DNA of 64,000 bases from Povalibacter uvarum (GTDB lineage Bacteria; Pseudomonadota; Gammaproteobacteria; Steroidobacterales; Steroidobacteraceae), in NCBI RefSeq assembly GCF_014202975.1, contig NZ_JACHHZ010000001.1, forward strand, positions 1 to 64,000. The letters run 5' to 3'. Positions 7,694 through 16,827 of this stretch are shown piece after piece (position 1 is the stretch's first letter; every line of letters starts with the position of its first letter). The notes beneath the pieces were generated by a model. It was given only the letters and a program-made list of their open reading frames with translations, searched no databases and was not told the DNA's origin. The translations under genes were made by a program, and so were the position numbers.

Positions 7694-9801
7694 GCGCGTT
7701 GGCACGCATCTTTGCCCGCAACACCGATCTTGCGGTGATCGCGCTGGTCGTCGCGATCCTGCTGGTGTTGTTCACGCCCATCCCGGCCGGACTGCTCGAC
7801 TTCCTGCTGGTCGTGAACTTCTCGCTTGCCCTGGTCGTGCTGCTGATGACGTTCTACGCGCCGCGGCCGGTCGATTTCTCGACGTTCCCAGCGATTCTGC
7901 TGATCGCAACCCTGTTTCGACTTGCGCTGAACGTTTCCGCGACGCGGCTCATCCTGACGGACGGCGATGCTGGACAGGTGATCGCTGCCGTCGGTACGCA
8001 TGTCGTGGGCGGGAACTATGTCATCGGGCTCATCGTGTTCCTCATTCTGGTGGTCGTGCAGTACGTCGTTGTGACCAGCGGTGCGCAACGCGTCTCCGAG
8101 GTCGCGGCGCGCTTCACGCTCGACAGCATGCCGGGCCAGCAGATGAGCATCGACGCGGATCTCAATATGGGCTTCATCGATCAGGACGAGGCGAAGCGCC
8201 GGCGAAAAGTCCTGGAGCGCGAAGCTGCGTTCTACGGCGCGATGGACGGCGCCAGCAAGTTCGTCAAGGGCGACGCCATCGCCGGCATCGTCATCATGCT
8301 GATCAACATCGTCGGCGGACTGATCATCGGCGTCCTGCAGCAGGATATGCCGTGGGGCGAGGCGATGCGGCACTACACTCTGCTCACGATTGGCGACGGC
8401 ATCGTGACGCAGGTGCCTGCGCTCGTGATCTCGGTCGGTACCGGGCTGATCGTGACCCGGTCGTCCTCGGACGGTCAGCTGGGCAGTGAAATGTTCCGGC
8501 AGCTGCTGGCGTTTCCACGCGCGCTGGCAGTGCTGGGCGTTGTGCTGCTCGGTGTCGGGCTGCTACCGGGCATGCCGCTCCTGCCGCCGCTCATCGTAGG
8601 CGCGAGTGCCGCGCTCGTCTTCCTATACATGAGCCGCTCGATCGCGCGGGCAGCGAGCGAGGAGGCCAATCCAGTCGCGGCGCGAGCGGCGACCGATCTG
8701 AATGCCGATCCTTACGCGGTGTTCAGCGTCGATGCGCTGGAAGTATCGATGGGCGCAGCGCTCACGGCACACGTAGGCGGCGTGCAGGGTGAACTCACCC
8801 AACGCATGGGGAGCTTCCGTACTCAGCACGCCCAGGAAAGCGGGCTCGTCGTCCCGCCCATCAGCTTCCGCGAGAATGCAGCGCTGGCCGCCGGGGAATA
8901 CCGGATCAGTCTGTTCGGTGACGTCATAGCGGGCGGCTACGTGCAGGTCGAGCGCACGCTGGCGATTCATCCGGGCGGCGACCTGTCGCTGGTACCGGGA
9001 GTCGAAACACGGGAGCCCACTTACGGCCTGCCGGCGTTGTGGATCGAACCGGAGCATCTCGAGACTGCGCGCAAGGCGCGTTACACGCTGGTCGAACCTG
9101 CCACTGTGCTGTTCACTCACTTGTGCGAAGTAATCAAGCAGCGCGCCGCCGAGCTGCTGACGCGGGCAGAAGCCGAACGCATGCTGGCCCGCGTGCGCGA
9201 GCTGCAGCCGGGGCTCGTTGAAGAGCTGGTGCCGACTCAGCTCTCGCTCAGCGACGTGCAGAAGGTTCTGCAGAACCTGCTGCGCGAAAAGGTCCCGGTG
9301 CGCAATCTGCAGGCGATCGTCGAAGGGCTGCTCGACGGCGTGCGCGCAAGCAAGGATCCAGTGCTGCTGACCGAAGTCGTCCGTCAGCGGCTGGCGGTCA
9401 GCATATGCAACAGTCTGAGTTCCGATCGTCGCACTCTGCACGTGCTGACGCTCGATCCGGCCGTCGAAGACAGTCTGATCAGCGTGACGACGCCGCAACC
9501 CCCCGGCGTTGCACCGCGTCGCCACGACCCGCGCGTACTGGACACCGTCCTCATGCGCATCAGCGCGGCGGCCGAGAAAATGGTACGGAGCAATCTCGCG
9601 CCGGTCATGCTCTGTACGCCTGACCTGAGGCGTCACCTGCGTAATCTGTGCGAGCGCGCAGCGCCGTATCTACGCATCATCTCGCTCGCCGAAGTCGCGT
9701 CCGGCTTCGAATTGCGCGCCTATGCATCGGTCTCCTTTGCCGCCACTGATGCGCCGGGCTCCCCCGCCCGCTCCGATAACTCTTCACAAGGCGCCTCATG
9801 A
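7690..9801 (+). CDS. flhA: Flagellar export gate protein FlhA
   Basis: Largest export-gate protein; it forms the nonameric cytoplasmic ring that docks chaperone-substrate complexes. TTG 7690 overlaps the flhB TGA and has a GCAGGGG stretch 8-10 nt upstream, giving 703 residues; an alternative TTG at 7651 adds 13 residues. The N-terminal half has about eight hydrophobic helices. The FHIPEP-family signature is visible as RFTLDSMPGQQMSIDADLN, and the C-terminal half is the soluble ring domain. The length is close to the E. coli protein (692), so this component is not reduced. Confidence 0.94.
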   Translation: MSALARIFARNTDLAVIALVVAILLVLFTPIPAGLLDFLLVVNFSLALVVLLMTFYAPRPVDFSTFPAILLIATLFRLALNVSATRLILTDGDAGQVIAAVGTHVVGGNYVIGLIVFLILVVVQYVVVTSGAQRVSEVAARFTLDSMPGQQMSIDADLNMGFIDQDEAKRRRKVLEREAAFYGAMDGASKFVKGDAIAGIVIMLINIVGGLIIGVLQQDMPWGEAMRHYTLLTIGDGIVTQVPALVISVGTGLIVTRSSSDGQLGSEMFRQLLAFPRALAVLGVVLLGVGLLPGMPLLPPLIVGASAALVFLYMSRSIARAASEEANPVAARAATDLNADPYAVFSVDALEVSMGAALTAHVGGVQGELTQRMGSFRTQHAQESGLVVPPISFRENAALAAGEYRISLFGDVIAGGYVQVERTLAIHPGGDLSLVPGVETREPTYGLPALWIEPEHLETARKARYTLVEPATVLFTHLCEVIKQRAAELLTRAEAERMLARVRELQPGLVEELVPTQLSLSDVQKVLQNLLREKVPVRNLQAIVEGLLDGVRASKDPVLLTEVVRQRLAVSICNSLSSDRRTLHVLTLDPAVEDSLISVTTPQPPGVAPRRHDPRVLDTVLMRISAAAEKMVRSNLAPVMLCTPDLRRHLRNLCERAAPYLRIISLAEVASGFELRAYASVSFAATDAPGSPARSDNSSQGAS

Positions 9802-10550
9802 GCGACATTGCCCACATTGCCGCCATCGGCATGCTCCAGGTACAGGAACGCCTGCAAGCAATCAGCGTGAACGCCGCGAGCGCAACCCTGCCAGGTTACC
9901 GACGTCAGGTTGCAGTCGCTCGGGACTTCGCGGCTGTGTTCGCGCCGCCGCGTGCCCAAGCCGCTTTGGACGCAGCCGGACACGTCGCGCTGTCCGCGTC
10001 GACCCATTCGATGACGCGTCTCGTCGACCTGCGACCCGCATCAACGACGCTCACCGGCCGCGCGCTCGATGTCGCGATCGATGCTGACGATCTCTTCTTC
10101 GCGCTCACTGACGGCGAACAGACCTGGCTCACGCGCAGCGGCGCATTCCAGCTCGATGAAAGCGGAGTACTGGTCGGTGAGCGCGGCCTGCGCGTCGTCG
10201 GCACCGCCGGGGATATCCATCTGCCCACGACCAACGTGACGATCGAGAGCGGCGGACAGATTCTCGACGATGGGTTGGTCGTCGGTGCTCTGCAGTTGTT
10301 CGGCGTGACGGACCGCTCGGCCATCGAGCCCTCGTCTGGCGCGCTGCTCCGGGCCGTGGACGGCATCTTCGCCGCCGATCCGGAGATGGTGCGAGTCCGC
10401 ACTGGCAGCCTTGAGGCGTCCAACACCGACGTCGCGCGCGAGATGATCGATGTGACGGCGCTCGCCCGACAGTACGAAAGCCTGAGCCGCGTGCTGCAGG
10501 GCTATGACGAGGCGCTCGGGCGCGCGATCCAGAAGCTGGGCGAGGGCTGA
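9798..10550 (+). CDS. flgF: Flagellar proximal rod protein FlgF
   Basis: Rod protein of 250 residues with the axial-protein layout: N-terminal helix with a diverged ANNVAN-like segment (SVNAASATLPGYRRQ), a central beta domain, and a C-terminal helix with LEASNTDVAREMIDVTALARQYE. It overlaps flhA by ATGA. The position immediately before flgG and the moderate similarity to it support FlgF. The N-terminal motif is more degenerate than in FlgG or FlgE of this operon. Confidence 0.85.
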   Translation: MSDIAHIAAIGMLQVQERLQAISVNAASATLPGYRRQVAVARDFAAVFAPPRAQAALDAAGHVALSASTHSMTRLVDLRPASTTLTGRALDVAIDADDLFFALTDGEQTWLTRSGAFQLDESGVLVGERGLRVVGTAGDIHLPTTNVTIESGGQILDDGLVVGALQLFGVTDRSAIEPSSGALLRAVDGIFAADPEMVRVRTGSLEASNTDVAREMIDVTALARQYESLSRVLQGYDEALGRAIQKLGEG

Positions 10551-10553
10551 CGC

Positions 10554-11315
10554 ATGTTCGATGCATTGCAGGTGGCGGCGGTCGGGTTGCAGGCGCAAAA
10601 GGAGCGCCTCGATACGCTGGCGAACAATCTTGCGAACGTGAGCACGACCGCTTTCAAACGGCAGTCGGTGGATTTCGCGTCGATTCTCGATCGTGCGCCA
10701 CGCGCCACGCGTGGTGAGCCCGTCGCCACGCCTGAAGCTCACGAGTCGCGCGTACTACGTGTGGACACTGCTCAGGGCGATGTTCATGAAACCGGTCGGG
10801 CGCTCGACATCGCTATCGTTGGGCCCGGCTTTCTGGAGGTTGCGTTGCCGGGGCAACGTACGGGCTACAGCCGCACCGGGGCGCTCAAGATAGGCGCCAA
10901 TGGCGACCTCGTGCTGGCGAGCGGACATGTGCTCAAGGCGGACATTCGCGCGCCCTCCGACGCAAGCTCGATTGAAGTCCTGGCGGACGGGCGTGTGATG
11001 GCGCTCATCGCCGACGACACGACGCCCACCCTGCTGGGCCAGATCGAACTTGCGGTCTTTCGGAACGCGGAGGCGCTGCAGTATCGCGGCGAGGGCATTT
11101 TCACCGCGCCCGACGATGCAGATCCGACCCGCATCGTGCCTGGAGAGGACGGCGCGGCCCCGCTGGCCGTGAGGAGCCTGGAAGGCTCGAACGTGCGCAT
11201 GACAGATGAGCTGGTGACGCTGATGCTGGTGCAGCGTGTGTATGAGCTGAACTCGCGAGTGTTCCAGACCGCCGATGAGCTCATGAGCATGACCAACAAC
11301 CTGAGGCGCGGCTGA
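10554..11315 (+). CDS. flgG: Flagellar distal rod protein FlgG
   Basis: Distal rod subunit, 253 residues (about 260 is usual). The N terminus has the axial motif LANNLANVSTTAFKRQ. The C terminus has the matching LEGSNVRMTDELVTLMLVQRVYELNSRVFQTADEL, typical of FlgG. It lies 3 bp after flgF, and its TGA overlaps the flgA ATG (TGATG). It builds the rod that crosses the periplasm inside the P and L rings encoded just downstream. Confidence 0.92.
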   Translation: MFDALQVAAVGLQAQKERLDTLANNLANVSTTAFKRQSVDFASILDRAPRATRGEPVATPEAHESRVLRVDTAQGDVHETGRALDIAIVGPGFLEVALPGQRTGYSRTGALKIGANGDLVLASGHVLKADIRAPSDASSIEVLADGRVMALIADDTTPTLLGQIELAVFRNAEALQYRGEGIFTAPDDADPTRIVPGEDGAAPLAVRSLEGSNVRMTDELVTLMLVQRVYELNSRVFQTADELMSMTNNLRRG

Positions 11316-12037
11316 TGCGCCCTCGATGGCTGCTGGCGACGGTGCTGCTCGGCATAAATGCATGTGCGCTCGCTGAGCGCGTCATTGTGCCCGCGTACAG
11401 CGAGGAGGCGTTGAAGGGTGCGCTCATCAATCTGCTTGACGAGCGCCTGGCAGCAAGCGACGTATCGATCGACCGCCGACGCGTGCTCCTGACCCTGTCG
11501 GGCCAGTTGCGGGAAAGGGAAACGCTCGCGGCTGAGCTGGCGGCGTTCGACGAGTTGGCCGCAGCCGCGCCGCCGTTCAGGATCTCCTTGCACACACCTG
11601 AGTCGGCGAATGTCGAACCTGTACTTCGGGCCACGCTCACTGCGACGCTGCTGCGCGATGCGACTGTGGCGCGACGGCGTATGCGCAAAGGCTCGATCGT
11701 CACTTGCGACAGCGTGGGTCGCGAGCGGCGCGAGTTTTCGCGATATCGAGACGCGTTGCTCGCCGTTCCTTGTGATTCGGGGGTTGTCGCGCTGCGCGAT
11801 CTTGCAGCGGGCGACGTAGTCCGCAGCGGAGATATCGGCGCAGCGCCGGACGTAGCGGCGGGCGAGGCAGTAAGTCTAGGAGTGCGCAGCGGCGGCGTAA
11901 GGATCACGACGCTCGCAACCGCACTGGTCGACGCGCATGTCGGCGAAGTTACCGACGTACGCCTCGACAGGCCGTCGCGCACGCTTCGCGCCCGCGTCAC
12001 CGCGCGGGGTGAAGCAGAAGTGGAGAGCGCGCGATGA
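11315..12037 (+). CDS. flgA: P-ring assembly chaperone FlgA
   Basis: Periplasmic chaperone for FlgI. Residues 1-20 form a signal peptide ending near CALAE. The C-terminal half contains a SAF-type segment (RDLAAGDVVRSGDIG) followed by VDRPSRTLRARV-like residues; I read the latter only roughly. The length is 240 (219 in E. coli). It is coupled to flgG (TGATG) and flgH (ATGA). A periplasmic chaperone retained beside flgH and flgI indicates that outer rings are assembled. Confidence 0.85.
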   Translation: MRPRWLLATVLLGINACALAERVIVPAYSEEALKGALINLLDERLAASDVSIDRRRVLLTLSGQLRERETLAAELAAFDELAAAAPPFRISLHTPESANVEPVLRATLTATLLRDATVARRRMRKGSIVTCDSVGRERREFSRYRDALLAVPCDSGVVALRDLAAGDVVRSGDIGAAPDVAAGEAVSLGVRSGGVRITTLATALVDAHVGEVTDVRLDRPSRTLRARVTARGEAEVESAR

Positions 12038-12636
12038 GGGCAGGTCGATGCATACCGCATGCTGTATCGGTGTTGATAGCGCTGCTTGCCGCCAAGGTGG
12101 GCACTGCCCAACAGCAGGAGACTGACTCGCTTCTGGACGCCGCTTCGTATCGATCGCTGGCCGCGGAGATCAAAGCGTTCCGGATCGGCGACGTACTGAC
12201 CATCATCGTGCAGGAAGCGGCCAGCGCTTCTTCGTCGGCGGATCTGCGCGGCGAGCGAAACTTCTCTGTCGGTGCGCAGATCGACTCCACCATGGGCGGC
12301 GAACATCTGGCGCGCGCGGGAACGGATACGGCGAGCGATGGCGCGGGACGAACGCAGCGCAGCGGTCGCCTGCTCGCGCAACTGTCTGTGACCGTTACGG
12401 GCGTGACGCCTGCGGGCGATCTCCAAGTCTCTGGCGCGCAGCGCCTGAAGATCAACGGCGAAGAGCAGGTCATCGCTCTGCAGGGAGTAGTGCGGCCGCG
12501 CGACGTCGCCGCCGACAACACGGTGCTGTCGAGCCGCGTGGCGCAGGCGCAGATCGAGTTCGATGGTGAAGGGTTCGTCACCGAGCAGAGCAGGCCGGGC
12601 TGGCTTGCTCGCTTCTTCTCGCTGCTGGGATTCTGA
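12034..12636 (+). CDS. flgH: L-ring protein FlgH without a lipobox
   Basis: Outer-membrane L-ring subunit, 200 residues (about 230 usual). The family core is clear: FRIGDVLTIIVQEAASASSSAD, then LSVTVTGVTPAGDLQVSGAQRLKINGE, then GVVRPRDVAADNTVLSSRVAQAQIEF. It has a hydrophobic signal segment ending KVGTAQQQ, but the only nearby cysteine (Cys6) precedes that segment. There is therefore no signal-peptidase-II lipobox, whereas FlgH is normally a lipoprotein. It overlaps flgA by ATGA, and flgI starts 2 bp later. Confidence 0.9.
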   Translation: MRAGRCIPHAVSVLIALLAAKVGTAQQQETDSLLDAASYRSLAAEIKAFRIGDVLTIIVQEAASASSSADLRGERNFSVGAQIDSTMGGEHLARAGTDTASDGAGRTQRSGRLLAQLSVTVTGVTPAGDLQVSGAQRLKINGEEQVIALQGVVRPRDVAADNTVLSSRVAQAQIEFDGEGFVTEQSRPGWLARFFSLLGF

Positions 12637-12638
12637 AC

Positions 12639-13748
12639 GTGAAGACGGCCGTGCTCCCCATGCTCGCGCTAATCCTCGCCTCGCCTGCGGTGGCGTCGTC
12701 CGGCGCTCGGATCAAGGACATTGCCAGAGTGGAGGGCAGTCGCACGCACGCCCTCGTCGGATACGGCATCGTCAGCGGCCTCGCAGGCACTGGCGATTCG
12801 GCCAGTAATCGCGCCACGCGGCAGACCTTGTCGAATCTGCTCGCGGAATTTGCTTTGACTCTGCCGCCCGAGACGATCTCGAGTCGCAACGTCGCGGTCG
12901 TGCTGGTCAGCGCTCATCTGCCGAACTTCGTTCGGCCAGGCGCCGCGATTGATGTGACGGTCACCTCGCTGGGCGATGCGCGCAGCCTGGAGGGCGGGAG
13001 CCTGTTGCTCACGCCGCTCAAAGGTCCGAATCGGCTCACGTATGTGCTGGCGCAAGGGCCGCTCACCGTGGGCGGCTATCGCTTCGAGGCCAACGGCAGC
13101 GTCGGTCAGAAGAATCATCCGACAGTGGGCACGATTCCGGGCGGCGGCCTGGTCGAGGTTGCACCGCCCGCGCCTTCACCTGCCGATGATGGCGCATTCT
13201 TCGTGTCGCTTATCGAGCCCGACTACACCAATGCAGCGCGAGTGGCTGATGCGATCAACGCAGCGCTCGGCGCAGGAAGTGCATACGCGCGTAACCCCGA
13301 TGCGGTGGAGGTGCGCTCGCCGGCAGCTTATCGCAGTCGATTCGTCGATCTCATTCGCACGATCGAAGCGCTGGAGATCGCACCGGATTTCCGCGCGCGC
13401 GTTGTCGTTAACGAGCGGACGGGAACGGTCGTTTCCGGAGTCGACGTGCGCATTGCACCGGCGGCGATCTCGTATGGCGATCTACGGATCTCGATCATCA
13501 CGGACAATGCGGTCTCGCAGCCCACGTTGCTGCTGGATCCCTCGGCGTCGATTCGCACGCAGGTCGTGACGAACTCCCGCATCGATCTGCAGGAACAGGG
13601 CGGCGCGCTCGTGACTCAACCTGGCGGCACGATTGCCGATCTGATCCAGGCGCTCGGGCGTCTTGGGATCAGCGCGCGCGACGTCGTTTCCGTTCTCAAG
13701 GCGCTCAAGGCCGCAGGCGCTCTGCACGCCGAGTTGGTGGTGCAATGA
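12639..13748 (+). CDS. flgI: P-ring protein FlgI
   Basis: Periplasmic ring subunit, 369 residues (365 in E. coli). GTG 12639 starts 2 bp after the flgH stop. A Sec signal peptide (residues 1-19) precedes RIKDIARVEGSRTHALVGYGIVSGLAGTGDS, which is characteristic. The C terminus reads LIQALGRLGISARDVVSVLKALKAAGALHAELVVQ in the family manner. It is full length. The P ring binds peptidoglycan and acts as a bushing for the rod. Confidence 0.95.
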   Translation: MKTAVLPMLALILASPAVASSGARIKDIARVEGSRTHALVGYGIVSGLAGTGDSASNRATRQTLSNLLAEFALTLPPETISSRNVAVVLVSAHLPNFVRPGAAIDVTVTSLGDARSLEGGSLLLTPLKGPNRLTYVLAQGPLTVGGYRFEANGSVGQKNHPTVGTIPGGGLVEVAPPAPSPADDGAFFVSLIEPDYTNAARVADAINAALGAGSAYARNPDAVEVRSPAAYRSRFVDLIRTIEALEIAPDFRARVVVNERTGTVVSGVDVRIAPAAISYGDLRISIITDNAVSQPTLLLDPSASIRTQVVTNSRIDLQEQGGALVTQPGGTIADLIQALGRLGISARDVVSVLKALKAAGALHAELVVQ

Positions 13749-13774
13749 ATGCAACTTTACCGGAGGAATCAGTC

Positions 13775-14092
13775 ATGGGCGGGTTTCAAGCAGCCACCAT
13801 CGAACGCGTGTCGGAGGCGATGTCGCTGCGAGCGCTGCAACTCGACGTGATCGCGAGCAACGTGGCCAATCGCGATACCGAGGGGTATCAACGCATGCGG
13901 GTGCAGTTCGACTCGGCGCTGCGGCGCGCAGACGCGGTGCGGGTTGGGCCTGATCTCGCGGAAACAACGCCATCGATCGAGGATGACCTGGCGCAACTCG
14001 CCTCGACATCGATGCAGTACCAGGCGATGGCGAGCTCGCTGAGCCGCTACTTCTCGCTGCTTGCGACGATCGCCAACCCGACGCGCGCCTGA
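13775..14092 (+). CDS. flgB: Flagellar proximal rod protein FlgB
   Basis: Rod subunit next to FliE and the MS ring. Two starts are possible: ATG 13745 overlapping the flgI stop (115 residues), or ATG 13775 (105 residues). I choose 13775 because GGAGGA lies at 13762-13767 with a 7-nt spacer. The N-terminal motif LDVIASNVANRDTEGYQRMR matches FlgB. The C-terminal helix is AQLASTSMQYQAMASSLSRYFSLL. It is somewhat short (about 138 usual) because the middle loop is reduced. Confidence 0.87.
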   Translation: MGGFQAATIERVSEAMSLRALQLDVIASNVANRDTEGYQRMRVQFDSALRRADAVRVGPDLAETTPSIEDDLAQLASTSMQYQAMASSLSRYFSLLATIANPTRA

Positions 14093-14093
14093 C

Positions 14094-14525
14094 ATGAGCT
14101 ACGTCACCGCGATCGAGGTCAGCGCTGCCGGCATGTCAGCGCAGAAGGCGAGGCTCGAAGCCGCCGCGCTGAACCTCGCCAACATGAACACGAGCAGCCC
14201 GCCAGGCGCGGAAGGCTATCGGCCAGTTGCCGCTGTCATCCGCGCCACACCGAAGTCGTTTGCCGGTGCACTGAGCTTGCATGAGCGCGGGCGTGTCATC
14301 GCGCGGGCATCGCTCGCTCCGCAGGCGGGATCGGGCGTGCGCACCGTGTATGAGCCCGGGCATCCGCACGCCGATGAGCACGGCATGGTCGCCTTTCCCA
14401 TGATTGATCACACACGCGAGATGCTGACCGTGATGAGCGCGCTGCGCGCTTACGAAGCGAACCTTGCGGTGTTGCAGGCGATGAAGACGCTGGCCGCGAA
14501 GGCCCTGGAAATCGGGAGTCGATGA
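14094..14525 (+). CDS. flgC: Flagellar proximal rod protein FlgC
   Basis: Rod subunit of 143 residues. ATG 14094 lies 1 bp after the flgB stop; an upstream in-frame start at 14061 is inside flgB and unlikely. The N terminus reads IEVSAAGMSAQKARLEAAALNLANMNT, with the axial LANxN element. The C terminus reads FPMIDHTREMLTVMSALRAYEANLAVLQAMKTLAAKALEIG, typical of FlgC. It overlaps fliE by ATGATG. Confidence 0.9.
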   Translation: MSYVTAIEVSAAGMSAQKARLEAAALNLANMNTSSPPGAEGYRPVAAVIRATPKSFAGALSLHERGRVIARASLAPQAGSGVRTVYEPGHPHADEHGMVAFPMIDHTREMLTVMSALRAYEANLAVLQAMKTLAAKALEIGSR

Positions 14526-14845
14526 TGGAATGGGATATTGGATCGATGACGGCGATCAAAGCAGTCGCTGCGGTGAGTTGGGAAGCACCCGCACCTGCCG
14601 ATCTACACGCCTCGCCACCTGCGGGCGATGGGTTTGCGCGCTTGCTTCAGACGGGGCTTGGTGAGGTGAATGCGAGCGTGCGCGCCGCGGAAACGGCGAT
14701 GAACAACCTTGCGGCCGGCAAGCCGGTGCAGCTCCACGAAGTAATGATCGATCTCGAGCAGGCGCGGCTCAGCGTGCAGATGTTCGTACAGGTGCGCAAT
14801 CGCCTGGTTGAGTCCTTCCTCGACCTGACACGCATGCAGATGTGA
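14522..14845 (+). CDS. fliE: MS-ring/rod junction protein FliE
   Basis: Adaptor between the FliF ring and the rod, 107 residues (104 in E. coli). The conserved C-terminal pattern is present: AAGKPVQLHEVMIDLEQARLSVQMFVQVRNRLVESFLDLTRMQ. Start choice between ATG 14522 and 14525 is open. It lies 7 bp before fliF. Confidence 0.92.
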   Translation: MMEWDIGSMTAIKAVAAVSWEAPAPADLHASPPAGDGFARLLQTGLGEVNASVRAAETAMNNLAAGKPVQLHEVMIDLEQARLSVQMFVQVRNRLVESFLDLTRMQM

Positions 14846-14852
14846 TCGACCC

Positions 14853-16298
14853 ATGATGCTCTCGGACTACTGGCGCGCGCTGAATCCGCAGCGGCGCACG
14901 GGATTGATCGTTGGGGCGATTGCGATCGCAGCGCTCGCGGCAGGCGGCGTCGCCTGGCTGCTGCTGCATGATTCATACGTCGTGCTGCATTCCGGGCTGC
15001 GCGCCGAGCAGGTCAATGAGCTGTCGCATCGACTCGATGGCCTGAAGATTTCCCATCGCATCGGTGAGGAGGGGGATGCGGTGGAAGTGCGCCGGTCCGA
15101 GCTCGGTCGCGCACGAGCCGCAGCCGCGGGCCGCGGGGTCGAGGCGCCGCCGGGTGTCGGGCTGGAGCTGTTCGAGGAAAGCGATTTCTCTACCACGGAC
15201 TTTGCACAACGCATCAACTACCAGCGTGCGCTGCAGGGCGAGCTGACACGAACGATTCAGACGATCGAAGGCGTGCGCGGCGCACGTGTGCACGTGACCC
15301 TGGCGGAGAGCGGCTTGTTCAAGCGAGAGGCGGCGCGGGCCACAGCTGCGGTCAGCGTCGCCCTGCAGCCAGGCATACAGCTGTCGAGCTCACAGGTGCG
15401 CGGCATCCAGCGTCTGGTTGCGGCCGCCGTTCCGCAAATCAGACTGGACGACGTAATCGTGCTCGATGAGTCGGGCGCAGCGCTGACTCGCGCTACACGC
15501 TCCGACGACGAACCGTCATCCGCGCAACTCGACATCAAGCGCGAAGTCGATCGCTACTTTGAAGGCAAGCTGCAGCGCCTGTTGCTGGAGGTTGCGCCAC
15601 GGGGAACGGCGTCGATCTCGGTGGACGCCTTGCTCGATGATCGGCAGATTCGCGTAACCACCGATCAGCCACTCTCCGCCGAAGGCGGCGATGGCGCGGA
15701 TCGGCCGGCGGGCGTGCTCGTCAAGGAGCGACAGGCGCAGCGCGGTGGCGCTGCAGGCTATGCCCCTGTCGACAGCGACGCCAGCGGCGGCGAGGACAGC
15801 ACGGAGTGGGAGCACGAGTACGCGGTGGGACGGCGCACGGAGCAGATGTTGACCGCGCCCGGATCGATCAAGCGCCTGAGCGTGTCAGTGGTGTTGCAAG
15901 GTGCGCCCGCTGGGCTTACCGAGGATGCCATCGCCCGCGTCGTGTCGGCGGCGATCGGCCTCGACGTCGCACGGGGCGATGCAGTCACGGTACTGCTGAT
16001 TCCACGAGCGCAGAGCGTGGAAGAGATTGACGTGGAAGGTCCGATGCGCGGTGAGCCGGCGACGACGGGAGAGCCGTCGGCGGCCAGCACGTCGTCACTC
16101 GTAGTCCAATGGTGGGTCTTCGGGATTCTGCTACTCGCAACTGCTGCTGCCGTCGTCGCGTGGACCCGGTTGCAAGCTGCGCCTCAAGAGCGCCCGCGCG
16201 ACGGGGACGCTAGCGCGGCGCGCGATGCCGAACTCGATGCGCTGACCAGAAAGGTGCGCGATTGGATGCAAGCGAGGGACGTGCGTGAGCGCCCCTGA
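14853..16298 (+). CDS. fliF: MS-ring protein FliF
   Basis: Inner-membrane ring platform, 481 residues (about 550 usual). It has an N-terminal transmembrane segment (GLIVGAIAIAALAAGGVAWL, near 14-33), a YscJ/FliF domain with LFEESDFSTTDFAQRINYQRA and GELTRTIQTIEGVRGARVHV, a second ring-building region (AVGRRTEQMLTAPGSIKRLSVSV), and a C-terminal transmembrane helix (VVQWWVFGILLLATAAAVVAW). A 40-residue cytoplasmic tail follows, the part that binds FliG in other flagella. Its shortness matches the reduced FliG downstream. The gene overlaps fliG by 14 bp. Confidence 0.93.
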   Translation: MMLSDYWRALNPQRRTGLIVGAIAIAALAAGGVAWLLLHDSYVVLHSGLRAEQVNELSHRLDGLKISHRIGEEGDAVEVRRSELGRARAAAAGRGVEAPPGVGLELFEESDFSTTDFAQRINYQRALQGELTRTIQTIEGVRGARVHVTLAESGLFKREAARATAAVSVALQPGIQLSSSQVRGIQRLVAAAVPQIRLDDVIVLDESGAALTRATRSDDEPSSAQLDIKREVDRYFEGKLQRLLLEVAPRGTASISVDALLDDRQIRVTTDQPLSAEGGDGADRPAGVLVKERQAQRGGAAGYAPVDSDASGGEDSTEWEHEYAVGRRTEQMLTAPGSIKRLSVSVVLQGAPAGLTEDAIARVVSAAIGLDVARGDAVTVLLIPRAQSVEEIDVEGPMRGEPATTGEPSAASTSSLVVQWWVFGILLLATAAAVVAWTRLQAAPQERPRDGDASAARDAELDALTRKVRDWMQARDVRERP

Positions 16299-16827
16299 AG
16301 CCGCATTGCGCCGCGCCGCCCTGCTGCTGCACAGTCTCGATGCGAGGACGCGCGAGCAGGTCATTGCGCGGCTCTCGCCTGATGAAACGGAGCTCATCGT
16401 GCCGCTGCTGCAGGAGCTCGCGACGCTCTGTGTGTCGCCCACACTGGGTGCGCAGTTGAGCAGCGAGGCAGAAAACGCGGATCTTCGCTCGGCGCAGCAA
16501 GACGTCGAGGCGATGGACCCGGAGATCGTCGCGCGCTGTCTGGAGCGATGCTCGACGAGCACGGCGGCGCATCTCATGAATGCAGCGAGCTGGCCATGGA
16601 AGGAGCGCGTGCTGGACTTCATGCCGTCGCAGCGGCGCATCGCCCTGCAATCCCGACTGCGCGGCCGACTCATGCCGCTCGCCCCTGCAGTCATGAAAGC
16701 CCTCTGCGCCCGCATCGTCGCGGAGTCGCGCACGCTGCCCGCATGCGCGCGCCGCTCTGACCCATGGGTGCAATGGATCGCAACGCTTCGCCGTCGCACG
16801 CAGAGGATTCTGGCGTGGGCGCGCTGA
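16285..16827 (+). CDS. fliG: Strongly truncated FliG-like switch protein
   Basis: 180 residues where FliG normally has about 330. Start GTG 16285 lies inside the fliF end. The N terminus (EAALRRAALLLHSLDARTREQVIARLSPDE) resembles the FliF-binding domain. A second helical unit (MDPEIVARCLERCSTSTAAHLMNAASWPWKERVLDFM) resembles one FliG ARM-like repeat. I cannot find the EHPQ middle motif or a C-terminal torque helix with the alternating charged residues. The position between fliF and fliH supports the name. There is no frameshift sign: fliH follows in good order, so the short form looks native. It probably acts as a structural adaptor and not as a rotor. Confidence 0.7.
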   Translation: MSAPEAALRRAALLLHSLDARTREQVIARLSPDETELIVPLLQELATLCVSPTLGAQLSSEAENADLRSAQQDVEAMDPEIVARCLERCSTSTAAHLMNAASWPWKERVLDFMPSQRRIALQSRLRGRLMPLAPAVMKALCARIVAESRTLPACARRSDPWVQWIATLRRRTQRILAWAR

